Shown in pieces: positions 29,175-38,421 of a stretch of DNA of 64,000 nt. Both the position numbers and the translations under genes were made by a program. The stretch is from assembly GCA_020635285.1 (NCBI GenBank), contig JACKAB010000006.1, forward strand, positions 124,001 to 188,000. The letters are read 5' to 3'. How positions within the stretch are numbered: position 1 is the first letter of the stretch; each line of letters opens with the position of its first letter. The notes beneath the pieces are model-generated. The model was not told where the DNA came from and did not search any database. It saw only the letters and a program-made list of their open reading frames with translations. This stretch comes from Ignavibacteriales bacterium (lineage in GTDB: Bacteria > Bacteroidota > Ignavibacteria > Ignavibacteriales > Melioribacteraceae).

Positions 29175-29408
29175 ATGTTACAACAACAAAAACTAAATAT
29201 TAACTCAGTGCAAAAGAATTTGCCAAAGTTGATGGATTTAGTTGTTCGAGGGGATGAAATAATTATTACCAAATCGGAAGTTCCAATCGCAAAAATATCT
29301 CCTCTTGAAGAACCAAAACTCTCTTACACCAGCAATTTTATTAGGGCAAAATCATTAGTTTCCCAGAGAAATCCATTTTCAGATGCACCTGAATACTGGT
29401 TTGGTTAG
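29175..29408 (+). CDS. Orphan Phd/YefM-type antitoxin
   Basis: 77 residues with the Phd/YefM N-terminal dimerisation and DNA-binding pattern: LNINSVQKNLPKLMDLVVRG then DEIIITKSEVPIAKISPLEE. The C-terminal tail (NPFSDAPEYWFG) would be the toxin-binding part. No PIN-domain, RelE or Doc-like toxin gene follows; the next gene lies on the opposite strand. Either a solitary antitoxin, a remnant, or a stand-alone regulator. Confidence 0.8.
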   Translation: MLQQQKLNINSVQKNLPKLMDLVVRGDEIIITKSEVPIAKISPLEEPKLSYTSNFIRAKSLVSQRNPFSDAPEYWFG

Positions 29409-29423
29409 TTATAAGTTTAAAAC

Positions 29424-30359
29424 TTAATTTTTTAGTGAGCTTAATTGCGAGGGAATTCTCTGTCTATTTTTGTAATCCCTTCTATTTGAATATTGAACTA
29501 AACCAACCCCGATAAAAATTATTATCGTTCCAATAATTATTGGCAGCCCAATTTTTTCATCTAAAAAATACCATCCCAAGAATAATGCAATAACCGGATT
29601 GATATAAGTGTATGTGGATACAAACGCAACAGGTAATATTGAAATTGCATAAATATAAGAAACGTATCCTAAAAGTGAGCCGAAAACTGCTAAATACCCA
29701 ATTGCAAGATATCCGTTTGTAGAAGGCGAAAATTTTGTATGCTCCCCAAGAAGAAATCCAATTAATAGTTGCAGAATTCCCGCAGTAATCATTTGAATAG
29801 AAGCGCGCATAATCGGGTTCGATTCAAATCTTTTGTGTTTTGCGTAAACACTGCCACTTGCCCAAACCAATATTGATGCAAGTATGCATAATATTCCAAA
29901 CATGTAATTAGGTTCAAATAAATTTTCAAAATCATTTATAAATATTGTTGCAACTCCAATAAAACCAATTACTAGTCCAACAAAGAAAATTTTATTGAAC
30001 TTTGGTCCACTTGGTAAAAATGATTCCATTCCAACAATCCAAAACGGCATAGTTGTAATTAATAAACTTGCTAAACCACTTGGAATCCATTGCTCTGCGT
30101 AAACTAAAAAACCATTTGCCAATCCAATAAGCATCACACCAATCAGCATTAAGTGTTTTAATTCACTTTTGGGAGGGAGTTTAACCCCGAAGACTATTAA
30201 AAATAAAAATAATATTGGCCCCGCAATTATCCATCTAATCCCAGCAAACAACATTGGGGGCAATGATTCAACGCCGATTCTTATAGCTAGGAAAGTGGTT
30301 CCCCAAACAATGCATATTAAAAACCAAGCAATGTATGCTTTTATTTCAGACTTATCCAA
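29424..30359 (-). CDS. EamA/DMT-superfamily transporter
   Basis: 311-residue inner-membrane protein with ten hydrophobic helices in two EamA repeats (IAWFLICIVWGTTFLAIRIG and GILCILASILVWASGSVYAK start the halves). Typical EamA segments are IRWIIAGPILF and YTYINPVIALFLGWYFLDE. Such carriers export amino acids or metabolites; the substrate is unknown. TTG start with AGGAAAG 5 bp upstream. Its stop is 15 bp from that of the antitoxin gene on the other strand. Confidence 0.88.
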   Translation of the reverse strand: MDKSEIKAYIAWFLICIVWGTTFLAIRIGVESLPPMLFAGIRWIIAGPILFLFLIVFGVKLPPKSELKHLMLIGVMLIGLANGFLVYAEQWIPSGLASLLITTMPFWIVGMESFLPSGPKFNKIFFVGLVIGFIGVATIFINDFENLFEPNYMFGILCILASILVWASGSVYAKHKRFESNPIMRASIQMITAGILQLLIGFLLGEHTKFSPSTNGYLAIGYLAVFGSLLGYVSYIYAISILPVAFVSTYTYINPVIALFLGWYFLDEKIGLPIIIGTIIIFIGVGLVQYSNRRDYKNRQRIPSQLSSLKN

Positions 30360-30488
30360 AAATACTTTCCTATTAAATGAAGCGTAAATATAATTAAGAA
30401 AATATGCAGATATATAAAGAAGATTATTGATTATTTTTTGTACTTTTCAGACTCGCATTAATATTTGTTAACTCAACTCAATAAAAAA

Positions 30489-30968
30489 ATGTCCGAACTA
30501 AAAATCAAATTTGCTACTTCAGATGATACATCAATAGTTTTAGAGTTTATAAAAAAACTTGCTGATTATGAAAAACTCAGTCACGAAGTTGTTGCCACAG
30601 AAGAAGAATTGAAAAAAACAATTTTTGCTAAAAATAGCAATGCTGAAGTTATACTCGGTTATTTAGGGGAAACTCCAGTTGCATTTGCACTTTTCTTTCA
30701 CAATTATTCTACATTTCTTGCAAAAAAAGGATTGTATTTAGAAGATTTATTTGTGCTTCCTGAATATAGAAGGAATGGATTCGGTAAAATCATGTTAAAG
30801 TATTTAGCAAAATTAGCCCTTGAAAGAAATTGTGGTAGGTTTGAATGGTCAGTGTTGGATTGGAACAAACCGGCAATTGATTTTTACAAAAGCATTGGTG
30901 CTGAACTAAAAAAAGAATGGCTTCTTAATCGCTTAACCGGAAAATCCTTAATTGAATTTGCAAAATAA
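30489..30968 (+). CDS. GNAT N-acetyltransferase (SSAT-like)
   Basis: 159-residue acetyl-CoA-dependent N-acetyltransferase. Segments LYLEDLFVLPEYRRNGFGK (acetyl-CoA loop), CGRFEWSVLDWNKPAIDFYK and SIGAELKKEWL match the diamine/spermidine N-acetyltransferase-like branch. I use ATG 30489 (MSELKIKFATSDD) rather than the upstream frame opening at 30465. Polyamine or related amine is the likely acceptor by family, not proven. Sixteen bp before the channel gene. Confidence 0.85.
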   Translation: MSELKIKFATSDDTSIVLEFIKKLADYEKLSHEVVATEEELKKTIFAKNSNAEVILGYLGETPVAFALFFHNYSTFLAKKGLYLEDLFVLPEYRRNGFGKIMLKYLAKLALERNCGRFEWSVLDWNKPAIDFYKSIGAELKKEWLLNRLTGKSLIEFAK

Positions 30969-30983
30969 ATATTAAAATTTAAT

Positions 30984-32201
30984 ATGAATGAAATAAAAAA
31001 TTGGTTTAATGATTATCCAAACATATTAGCAATTGCCGAAATTATTGGTGTTTTACTTTTGGCTTTTGCAGCATATTGGATTACTAAAAAAATATTAATT
31101 ACAGCCGTAAATAAAATCATAAAAAAAACAAAAACTGAAATTGATGATATTTTAATTAATGAATCTGTTCTAAAAAGAATTTCTTACATTGCTCCATTAG
31201 TTGTTATTACTCAATTCATTTATCTCTTTCCATTTATAAGTGAATTCTTAAACAGATTTACTCAAGCCGCAATTGTGTTTCTTTTATTGTTGTTAGTTGC
31301 ATCCATTATAAATGCTGCAAACGAACTTTATGAAAAATCCAGCAGTTACGAACGCAGACCGATTAAAGGTTATTTACAAATTGCAAAAATTGTAATTTTT
31401 ATTTTAGGCGGTATTGCAATTCTTGGACTATTAACCGGACAGCAACCTTGGACAGTATTAACTGGTGTTGGGGCATTTACTGCAATTTTAATGTTAATAT
31501 TTAAAGATACCATTCTATCTTTCGTTGCAAGCATTCACATTTCTGCTTATGATTTAGTAAGAGTTGGGGATTGGATTGAAGTTCCAAAATTTAATGTTGA
31601 TGGAGATGTTTTAGATGTGGCACTACACACAATAAAAGTCCAAAATTTTGATAAGACTATTGTTGTCTTTCCAACTCATAGATTGTTGGAAGACTCTTTT
31701 AAAAACTGGCGGGGAATGCAGCAAGCCGGTGGAAGAAGAATTAAAAGAGCTTTACACATTGATTTGGCAAGTGTAAAATTTTGTGATGAAAAAATGCTTC
31801 AAAAATTTAAAAGATTTCAAATAATAAAAAAATATATTGAAGAAAAGGAAGTTGAAATTGCTGAGTTTAATAAAACTCAAAATATTGATTCCTCTGAAGT
31901 GATTAATGGACGAAGGTTAACAAACATTGGTACATTCCGAGAATACCTTAAAGCTTACCTAAAAACTAGAGAAGATATCAGTAATGATTTTACCTTTTTA
32001 GTAAGACAATTAACTCCCGGACCTAGCGGAATTCCAATTGAGATTTATGTATTTGCAAAAACAACAGATTGGGTAAAATATGAGCAAATTCAAGCAGATA
32101 TTTTCGATCATATCTTTGCCGTAATATCAGAATTTGAATTGAGCATTTTTCAAAATCCAACCGGTAAAGATTTTAGAATGTTTGCCGATAGAGAAATTTA
32201 G
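30984..32201 (+). CDS. Mechanosensitive ion channel, YbdG-like (MscS superfamily)
   Basis: 405 residues: about five N-terminal TM helices, the MscS pore/beta region (VGAFTAILMLIFKDTILSFV, then YDLVRVGDWIEVPKFNVDGD) and a long cytoplasmic domain with YbdG-type features (NWRGMQQAGGRRIKRALHID). E. coli YbdG is a small-conductance channel protecting against mild hypo-osmotic shock. Length and motifs agree with that family. Likely cotranscribed with the acetyltransferase gene. Confidence 0.9.
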   Translation: MNEIKNWFNDYPNILAIAEIIGVLLLAFAAYWITKKILITAVNKIIKKTKTEIDDILINESVLKRISYIAPLVVITQFIYLFPFISEFLNRFTQAAIVFLLLLLVASIINAANELYEKSSSYERRPIKGYLQIAKIVIFILGGIAILGLLTGQQPWTVLTGVGAFTAILMLIFKDTILSFVASIHISAYDLVRVGDWIEVPKFNVDGDVLDVALHTIKVQNFDKTIVVFPTHRLLEDSFKNWRGMQQAGGRRIKRALHIDLASVKFCDEKMLQKFKRFQIIKKYIEEKEVEIAEFNKTQNIDSSEVINGRRLTNIGTFREYLKAYLKTREDISNDFTFLVRQLTPGPSGIPIEIYVFAKTTDWVKYEQIQADIFDHIFAVISEFELSIFQNPTGKDFRMFADREI

Positions 32202-32213
32202 AATTTAATTCTA

Positions 32214-32757
32214 ATGTATACATCAATTAAAACATATATTACTATAATTTTAATTTTTTGCATTCTGTCCATTTTCATTTGGCCAAAGCAATAATTTTGC
32301 TGTTGGTGGTGGAATTGGGTTCGGATCACTGATGGGTAATTTTCCTTCTCAAACAACTTTTGGGGGAAAAATATTTTTAGAAACAATTTATACCTTAAAA
32401 CCATTCGATAAATTTCAAATCAGTTATACTTTTGCTCAAAAGGTTGAAAAATTTCTACCCGGCGACAATAATATAAAATATTATTCATATATGCATTCAG
32501 TTGGTTTTTCTGGCATATTTTCTCAATTATTAAACCCGCAAATAAATGTTGAAGAAGGTTTAGGTTTGATTCTATTAAATGATAGATCGTTTGATGATAT
32601 TAATACGCTAAATGTTGGATTACTTTTTTCAATATCAAGCGGAATTAATCTGAGTCGGAATATTGGTCTTCTTGCCAATTTAGATTACGGATTGACCTTT
32701 ACAAATACAAATGCAAGTTATTTCCTTTTAATGATCCAGGGTAAGTACTATTTTTAA
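32214..32757 (+). CDS. Small outer-membrane beta-barrel protein (frameshift in signal region)
   Basis: ATG 32214 begins a signal peptide (MYTSIKTYITIILIFCILSI); one T is missing near 32278, after which FGQSNNFAVGGGIGFGSLMG continues to 32757. About 180 residues with alternating strand pattern and the C-terminal QGKYYF ending in Phe. Eight-stranded barrel-like, function unknown. Thirteen bp after the channel gene. Confidence 0.6.
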
Positions 32758-32831
32758 TTAAACACTTACTCATTTATTATTAAGATAAATTATCAACAAA
32801 TTAAATATTGTATTAAAGTAGGATTAACATT

Positions 32832-33974
32832 ATGCATAAAGTAATGGATAATTTTGCAATAAAAATTAATCTTTTAATTTTTGTACTCGTATTTGTATTA
32901 GGTTGTCAAACAAATCAGAAAGAGATAATGAAAAAAAGTAGTAGTAATGCATTCTATGTAGGTACTTATACAGATTCAGTGAGTCAAGGTATTTACAAGT
33001 GTCTGTTGCAGAAAGATGGTATATTAAAAAAAATTGGTTTAGCCGCAAAGTCTAACAATCCATCTTTTTTGGCAAAGAGTAGTGATCAAAAATATCTATT
33101 GGCTGTTAGTGAAGTAGATCGTAATAGCACAGGTGAAATTGTTTCTTTTTTAATTGCAGGAGATAGTCTTCAACCTATTAGCAGTAGTTCTTCCGGCGGA
33201 GCGCATCCTTGTTTTGTATCAGTGAATAAAGACGGTTTTGTTTTAGCAGCCAATTATACTGGCGGTAATGTTGGCTTGTTGAGACTAAATAAGAATGGTG
33301 AATTATCTAGTTTACTTGACGTGGAACAGCATACTGGAAAGGGCTCAACAGAACGTCAGCAAGCTCCACATGCACATTCAGCTTGGTTCAATCCTCTTGA
33401 TAATAATATTATTTCTATTGACCTTGGAACCAACGAACTCTGGTTTTCATATTTGGATACACTAGAGCAAAAATTAATTCCTTCAGAACCACAGAAATTA
33501 AGCATGGATCCAGGGGCTGGACCACGACACTTAGCTTTTCACCCAAACAATAAATGGATTTATGTAATAAACGAATTAAATAGCACAATCACATTAGTGG
33601 AAAAATCTGTTGAGAATAAATATAAAAAGTTCAGTTCCATCTCAACTTTACCCAATGGCTATAATGAGCCTAGTTTTTGTGCCGATATACATATTTCATC
33701 AGATGGAAAGTTTGTATATGCATCAAACCGCGGACATAATAGTATAGCTATTTTTAATGTTAATGATTTAGACGGATCATTGAGACTTGTAAATATTAAT
33801 CCATGCGGAGGAAGCTGGCCTCGTAACTTTTCGTTATCTCCAGACGAAGAATATTTACTTGTTGCAAATCAGAAGACAAATAATATTGTATCATTTAAAC
33901 GAGATAAAAAAACTGGCTTGTTAAAATATTCATCAGAGATTGAGGCACCAAATCCAGTTTGTATTTTATTTTAG
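32832..33974 (+). CDS. Lactonase-family beta-propeller lipoprotein (6-phosphogluconolactonase-like)
   Basis: 380 residues. Lipoprotein signal with lipobox VLGC near residue 25, then a seven-bladed propeller of the YbhE/Pgl lactonase family: NAFYVGTYTDSVSQGIY, GAHPCFVSVNKDGFVLAANY, PGAGPRHLAFHPNNKWIYVI, DGKFVYASNRGHNSIAIF and PRNFSLSPDEEYLLVANQ. Cytoplasmic members hydrolyse 6-phosphogluconolactone; a membrane-attached copy outside the cytoplasm more likely acts on another lactone or sugar. Own transcript. Confidence 0.85.
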   Translation: MHKVMDNFAIKINLLIFVLVFVLGCQTNQKEIMKKSSSNAFYVGTYTDSVSQGIYKCLLQKDGILKKIGLAAKSNNPSFLAKSSDQKYLLAVSEVDRNSTGEIVSFLIAGDSLQPISSSSSGGAHPCFVSVNKDGFVLAANYTGGNVGLLRLNKNGELSSLLDVEQHTGKGSTERQQAPHAHSAWFNPLDNNIISIDLGTNELWFSYLDTLEQKLIPSEPQKLSMDPGAGPRHLAFHPNNKWIYVINELNSTITLVEKSVENKYKKFSSISTLPNGYNEPSFCADIHISSDGKFVYASNRGHNSIAIFNVNDLDGSLRLVNINPCGGSWPRNFSLSPDEEYLLVANQKTNNIVSFKRDKKTGLLKYSSEIEAPNPVCILF

Positions 33975-34206
33975 TTTTTCGTCTTTGAAATAAATTATTT
34001 AACAATATTGTTTAGTTCTAAAATAAATGTTTTTGGAATTCCTAACTTTATATCTGTCTTTCCAACCTCTTAAACAATTTTGAGCATTCCATTTTTTTAT
34101 ATTTTTTTACTTGCTTTTTAAAAATATGTAAAGTATGTTTGTCATATAGCAAAATAAATTTGTCTATTAGTAAAATTTATATTACACTAAATAAGAAAGG
34201 GAAACA

Positions 34207-34653
34207 ATGAATCTAAAATCAATAATAGAATGTGAAGCCAAAGGTTTTGAAAAATTGAATAAATACCAACTGCCGAATCATTATAAAAAAATTGGAATTG
34301 CAATTCTAATCATTTCATTTATTTCAATTTTTATTAATGGATTTTCATTAAATCAACCGGAGGTAAAAATAATCTCGAAATTTGGGATATTAATTGGTTT
34401 ACTTATTATTTCAATTTCAAAGGAATTACTTGAAGATGAGTTGGTGATAAAATTAAGAATGCAATCATATACATTTGCTTTTATTGCTGCTGTTGGATAC
34501 TCTTTAATGCTCCCTTTTATAAATTATTTATTTGATATTACTTTTCAATCTGCCAATGCAACTTTAAAGGAAATTGGGGATTTTACAATTTTATGGATGC
34601 TTCTAATTGTCCAGGTTTTATATTTTGAAGTATTAAAAAAAGCGCACAAATGA
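34207..34653 (+). CDS. Four-helix membrane protein paired with an XRE regulator
   Basis: 148 residues with four hydrophobic segments (IGIAILIISFISIFINGF, ISKFGILIGLLIISISKE, FAFIAAVGYSLMLPFINYL, ILWMLLIVQVLYFEVLKK). No family name recognised. ATGA overlap with the XRE regulator shows coupled translation; similar membrane-protein/HTH pairs are common, where the membrane protein is thought to sense or antagonise. AAAGGGA precedes the ATG. Confidence 0.7.
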   Translation: MNLKSIIECEAKGFEKLNKYQLPNHYKKIGIAILIISFISIFINGFSLNQPEVKIISKFGILIGLLIISISKELLEDELVIKLRMQSYTFAFIAAVGYSLMLPFINYLFDITFQSANATLKEIGDFTILWMLLIVQVLYFEVLKKAHK

Positions 34654-34850
34654 AAAATAAATTAAAAATTGAAAGAGCTATCTTAGATATAACTCAAGAT
34701 GAATTGGCTAAAAAAATTGGAGTTTCAAGACAAACTATTAACTCTATTGAAACGAATAGATATGTCCCATCAACAATTTTGGCACTGAAGATTTCCAAAG
34801 TTTGCAATAAAGCAGTGAATGATATATTTATTCTAGATGATAATGATTAA
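34650..34850 (+). CDS. XRE-family HTH regulator (YozG-like)
   Basis: 66 residues, essentially one Cro/C1-type helix-turn-helix: LDITQDELAKKIGVSRQTIN then SIETNRYVPSTILALKISKV. It overlaps the preceding membrane-protein gene by four bases. Probably controls its own operon; AT-rich half-sites around 34125-34165 could be its operator, but no clear palindrome is visible. Confidence 0.88.
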   Translation: MKNKLKIERAILDITQDELAKKIGVSRQTINSIETNRYVPSTILALKISKVCNKAVNDIFILDDND

Positions 34851-34861
34851 TGCCTAATTTA

Positions 34862-35740
34862 TTACAATGCGTGCAAATCTTTCATCAGTTCACCATATTG
34901 CTCAAAAGTAAGAGATTGTTCTCCATCGCTCAATGCTTTATCCGGATCTGGATGGAATTCAATCATTACACCGTGCGCGCCAACTACTTTTGCTGCTTTT
35001 GCCAATGGCGCAACTTTATCTCTAACACCAATCGCATGTGATGGATCAACAATTATTGGCAAATGTGTTAACTCTTTTAGAAATGGAATCGCGCTTAAAT
35101 CCAAAGTGTTTCGGGTTGCAGTTTCAAAAGTTCTAATTCCCCTTTCACAAAGAATTACCTGACGGTTTCCGTGTGCTAAAATATATTCTGCAGCATTTAG
35201 CAATTCATCCAATGAGGACATCATTCCACGTTTAAGCATAACTGGTCTATGAATTCTGCCAACTTCTTTTAGCAAAGAAAAATTCTGCATATTGCGTGCA
35301 CCAATTTGTACAATATCAGAATTTAGAGCAACTTCAGCAACTTGTTCAGATGAAAGAACTTCTGTTATAATTGGCATTTCATATTTTTTGCCGGCACTTT
35401 TCAATTCATTTAATCCGTCAAAACCCATTCCTTGAAAACTGTAAGGAGAAGTCCTTGGCTTAAAACATCCGCCGCGTAAAATTTGGGTTCCATTTTCTTT
35501 AGCAAATTGTGCACACTGAAAAATTTGTTCGTGAGATTCAACAGAGCAAGGTCCACCAATAACAATAAAATTGTTTCCGCCAATTAAAATATCATTTACT
35601 TTTATTATTGTGTCTTCAGCTTTATAATCCCTGCTTGCAAGTTTATAACTTTTGGGTTTTGAAACTTTTTTAGGTTTCTCAACCTCTTTAACAGGCTCAA
35701 TAGTTTTTTCAACTTCTTTTTTTGTTTGCTGCTGTTGCAA
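34862..35740 (-). CDS. aroF: DAHP synthase (AroF-type, class I beta), probably the C-terminal part of a fusion with PheA
   Basis: Condenses phosphoenolpyruvate and erythrose 4-phosphate to DAHP, the first shikimate step. Clear motifs: FIVIGGPCSVES, LRGGCFKPRTSPYSFQG, IQIGARNMQNF, LKRGMMSS, ILCERGIRTFE and IIVDPSHAIG. The only start in frame is TTG 35740, inside the pheA end and without a Shine-Dalgarno; no ATG or GTG occurs before the catalytic domain. The first 30 residues are a Lys/Glu/Pro linker. Restoring one base in the A7 run near 35715 would join it to PheA as one polypeptide. Confidence 0.92.
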   Translation of the reverse strand: MQQQQTKKEVEKTIEPVKEVEKPKKVSKPKSYKLASRDYKAEDTIIKVNDILIGGNNFIVIGGPCSVESHEQIFQCAQFAKENGTQILRGGCFKPRTSPYSFQGMGFDGLNELKSAGKKYEMPIITEVLSSEQVAEVALNSDIVQIGARNMQNFSLLKEVGRIHRPVMLKRGMMSSLDELLNAAEYILAHGNRQVILCERGIRTFETATRNTLDLSAIPFLKELTHLPIIVDPSHAIGVRDKVAPLAKAAKVVGAHGVMIEFHPDPDKALSDGEQSLTFEQYGELMKDLHAL

Positions 35741-36902
35741 GAAAATCTAAAGCTGCTTTAGAAACTTCTTTAGTTGGGTAACATCCTAAAACTTTTAAAA
35801 ATCTTGTATGTATTCCAAGATCATCTAAAAGTAATTTTACTTTTTCACTATTAATGTTTCCTTCAAAATCTAAGTAAAACATTTCTTCCCATGGATTTCC
35901 AACAATTGGGCGTGATTCCAATTTTTCAATATTAATATTATACTTACTAAAAACAGCAAGGGCATTTAACAAAGAACCGGCTGTGTGAGCCGTTGCCATA
36001 ACAAGCGAAGTTTTAGCAGGAATTCTTGAATCAACAATTTGAGTTTTCCTTGAGCAAACTAAAAAGCGCGTATAATTTTCGGGTTGATTAGCAATTTCTG
36101 TTTGAATGATTTTTAAGTTGAAAAATTTTGCAGCTTCCTCACTTGCAATCGCTCCATATTCAACTTTCCCCTTTTCTTTAATTTCTTTAACAGAAAGTGC
36201 AGTATCAGCAAAGTATTGAATTTTTACATTCGGTAATGTTGCGAGAAATTTATTGCATTGCGCAGCAGCTTGGTAATGAGCAAAAATTATTTCAAGCTTT
36301 CCAAGAGTAGTTTTTTCAGAGCCGACTAAACAATGTTTCACTCTGAATTTCTCTTCACCGATTATTGATAGTGTAGTGTGTAGAAGTAAATCGTACACTT
36401 CATTAATTCCACCGGAAGTTGTATTTTCAATTGGGAGCATTGCAAAATCAGCTCTTCCCTCTTCAACTTCCGTGGCAACTTCATCAAATCTTTCTTTGCT
36501 TATAAAAATGATTTCTTTGTTAAACTGAGCAAAAAATTTCTTAGCAGCCATTGAACTGTATGAGCCCTCAATACCTTGTATAGCAATTCTAATCACATCA
36601 GTTCCATTATCAAAAATTGATGTTTGAAAATGATTCTGCTGCAAGTGAACAGAATCATCAATTATATCGTAAAATATTTTTGATATGTAGTGAGAATCCA
36701 AACCAAATTCTTTCCCAGCATTAATAATTCTGGATAATAATTCGGTTTCCCTGTCAGTATCTCTAATTGGTTGATCTGAAGCAATTTTAGAATTAACAAC
36801 ATCCTTGCTTAGCTGCCTTCTTTTTGCAAGAAGCTTTAGCAATTCAGAATCAACACTATTAATATTTTCTCTTATGTTATCAAGATTTTTTATTTCGCTC
36901 AT
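35709..36902 (-). CDS. pheA: Chorismate mutase/prephenate dehydratase (P-protein)
   Basis: Bifunctional enzyme making phenylpyruvate from chorismate. AroQ-type mutase at residues 1-90 (INSVDSELLKLLAKRRQLSK), prephenate dehydratase at ~105-285 (IQGIEGSYSSMAAKKFF, LPIENTTSGGINEVYDLL, NYTRFLVCSRK) and a regulatory ACT domain ending LESRPIVGNPWEEMFYLDFE and FLKVLGCYP. Phe feedback through the ACT GxSLLNAL/ESRP motifs is expected; the first reads AGSLLNAL here. The tail after LGCYP (TKEVSKAALDFLATAANKK) runs into the DAHP synthase frame. ATG start at 36902. Confidence 0.93.
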   Translation of the reverse strand: MSEIKNLDNIRENINSVDSELLKLLAKRRQLSKDVVNSKIASDQPIRDTDRETELLSRIINAGKEFGLDSHYISKIFYDIIDDSVHLQQNHFQTSIFDNGTDVIRIAIQGIEGSYSSMAAKKFFAQFNKEIIFISKERFDEVATEVEEGRADFAMLPIENTTSGGINEVYDLLLHTTLSIIGEEKFRVKHCLVGSEKTTLGKLEIIFAHYQAAAQCNKFLATLPNVKIQYFADTALSVKEIKEKGKVEYGAIASEEAAKFFNLKIIQTEIANQPENYTRFLVCSRKTQIVDSRIPAKTSLVMATAHTAGSLLNALAVFSKYNINIEKLESRPIVGNPWEEMFYLDFEGNINSEKVKLLLDDLGIHTRFLKVLGCYPTKEVSKAALDFLATAANKKRS

Positions 36903-37059
36903 TTTACTTTCGCATATATTAAATTAATGTGATTTTGAAATTACGAAATTATTATAACCAAATAAAGTGATAAGAAGTGAATAAACCATTTTGGATTTTT
37001 AGAAGTCATCTTTGTCTTATTATAATATTTAGCTATATTTAAGCCAGGAATTTCTATAA

Positions 37060-38415
37060 ATGATGACAAAAACTAAAATAGCGCACTCGGAACCGCCAAA
37101 TTCAATTCACACACGTGCAATTCTTGATAGCATTGTTGAAGGTGTTTTTACGGTTAATAAAGAATTAATAATTACATACTTTAATAATGCGGCCGAAAAA
37201 ATTACCGGAATTGAGCGAGAGAAAGCAATAGGAAAGTTTTGTTTTGAAGTTTTAAGGACAAATATTTGCGAAAAACAATGCCCGATTAGAGATTCGCTTA
37301 TTGATGGAAAGGACAGCATAAATTTACAAGTAAATATTTTACGCCCAGACGGAAAGCAGTTACCTGTAAGCGTTAATGCATCTGCGTTGCGCAATGAAGA
37401 TGGCGAAGTTATTGGCGGAGTTGAAACCTTTAGAGATCTTTCTACAATAGAAGCATTAAGGAAAGAAATTAGACAAAGCTATACATTTGAAGATATTGTT
37501 TCAAAAAATCATAAAATAATGCAAATTTTTTCCCTCCTTCCGAATATTGCAGAAAGCGAAAGTACTGTTTTAATTCAAGGACCGAGTGGCTCAGGTAAAG
37601 AGCTTTTTGCACGCGCTATTCATAATTTAAGCTTTAGAAAAAATAAACCTTTTGTTGCAATAAACTGCGGAGCTTTACCAGATAATTTATTGGAATCGGA
37701 ATTATTTGGTTACGTTAAAGGAGCTTTTACAGATGCTAAAAAAAATAAACCCGGAAGATTTGCTTTGGCAAAAGGTGGGACTATTTTTTTAGATGAAGTT
37801 GAAAGCCTTTCACCTGCAACTCAAGTAAAACTTTTGAGGGTTCTACAAGAAAAAGAATTTGAACCACTTGGTTCGGTTGCACCAATAAAATCAGATGTTC
37901 GCGTTATATCGGCAACAAAAATTTCTCTTTCGGATTTAATAAAAGAAAACAAATTTAGAGATGATTTGTATTTCCGACTGAACATCATGAAGATTGAACT
38001 ACCTTCCCTAAAAGAAAGACGTGATGATATTCCTCTGCTTATTAATAGATTTATTGAAAAGTTTAACCACAAAATGGGGAAAAATATTCTGAGCATTTCA
38101 AATGAGGTTCTAAATGTTTTAATGAAACATAATTTCCCGGGAAATATAAGGGAACTGGAAAATATTATTGAACATACTATGGTTATGTGCCAGAACGAAC
38201 AAATACAATTAGAACATTTACCTCCAGAACTTAATAATGCTGAAGAGAATACCGGTAACAATATTTCTCCACAAGAACCTCTACAAAAAACTGAATGCCA
38301 TACAATTATGGAAGTACTTCAAAAGCATGATTGGAACAAGGCCAAAGTTGCAGATGAATTAAAATTACACCGATCAACATTATGGCGTAAAATGAAAAAG
38401 TATGGTTTAGTTTAA
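37060..38415 (+). CDS. Sigma-54-dependent regulator, PAS-AAA+-Fis
   Basis: 451-residue activator of RpoN promoters. PAS domain (~15-130) with a Cys-x8-Cys-x3-Cys group (CFEVLRTNICEKQC) suited to binding a metal, Fe-S cluster or redox switch. AAA+ domain: Walker A GPSGSGKE, the sigma-54 contact ELFGYVKGAFTDA, Walker B GGTIFLDEVE, arginine finger region FRDDLYFRLN. C-terminal Fis-type HTH (KAKVADELKLHRSTLWRKMK). No receiver domain, so it senses directly. It lies just before the cytochrome operon in the same direction and probably activates it through the GCAAC repeats and sigma-54 site downstream. Confidence 0.92.
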   Translation: MMTKTKIAHSEPPNSIHTRAILDSIVEGVFTVNKELIITYFNNAAEKITGIEREKAIGKFCFEVLRTNICEKQCPIRDSLIDGKDSINLQVNILRPDGKQLPVSVNASALRNEDGEVIGGVETFRDLSTIEALRKEIRQSYTFEDIVSKNHKIMQIFSLLPNIAESESTVLIQGPSGSGKELFARAIHNLSFRKNKPFVAINCGALPDNLLESELFGYVKGAFTDAKKNKPGRFALAKGGTIFLDEVESLSPATQVKLLRVLQEKEFEPLGSVAPIKSDVRVISATKISLSDLIKENKFRDDLYFRLNIMKIELPSLKERRDDIPLLINRFIEKFNHKMGKNILSISNEVLNVLMKHNFPGNIRELENIIEHTMVMCQNEQIQLEHLPPELNNAEENTGNNISPQEPLQKTECHTIMEVLQKHDWNKAKVADELKLHRSTLWRKMKKYGLV

Positions 38416-38421
38416 ATTTAA

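Noticed and set aside
35690..35740. TTG 35740 as an independent start of DAHP synthase
   Set aside because: It lies within pheA, has no Shine-Dalgarno, and the region before the catalytic core is a linker; a fusion with one homopolymer error explains it better, though separate genes cannot be excluded.
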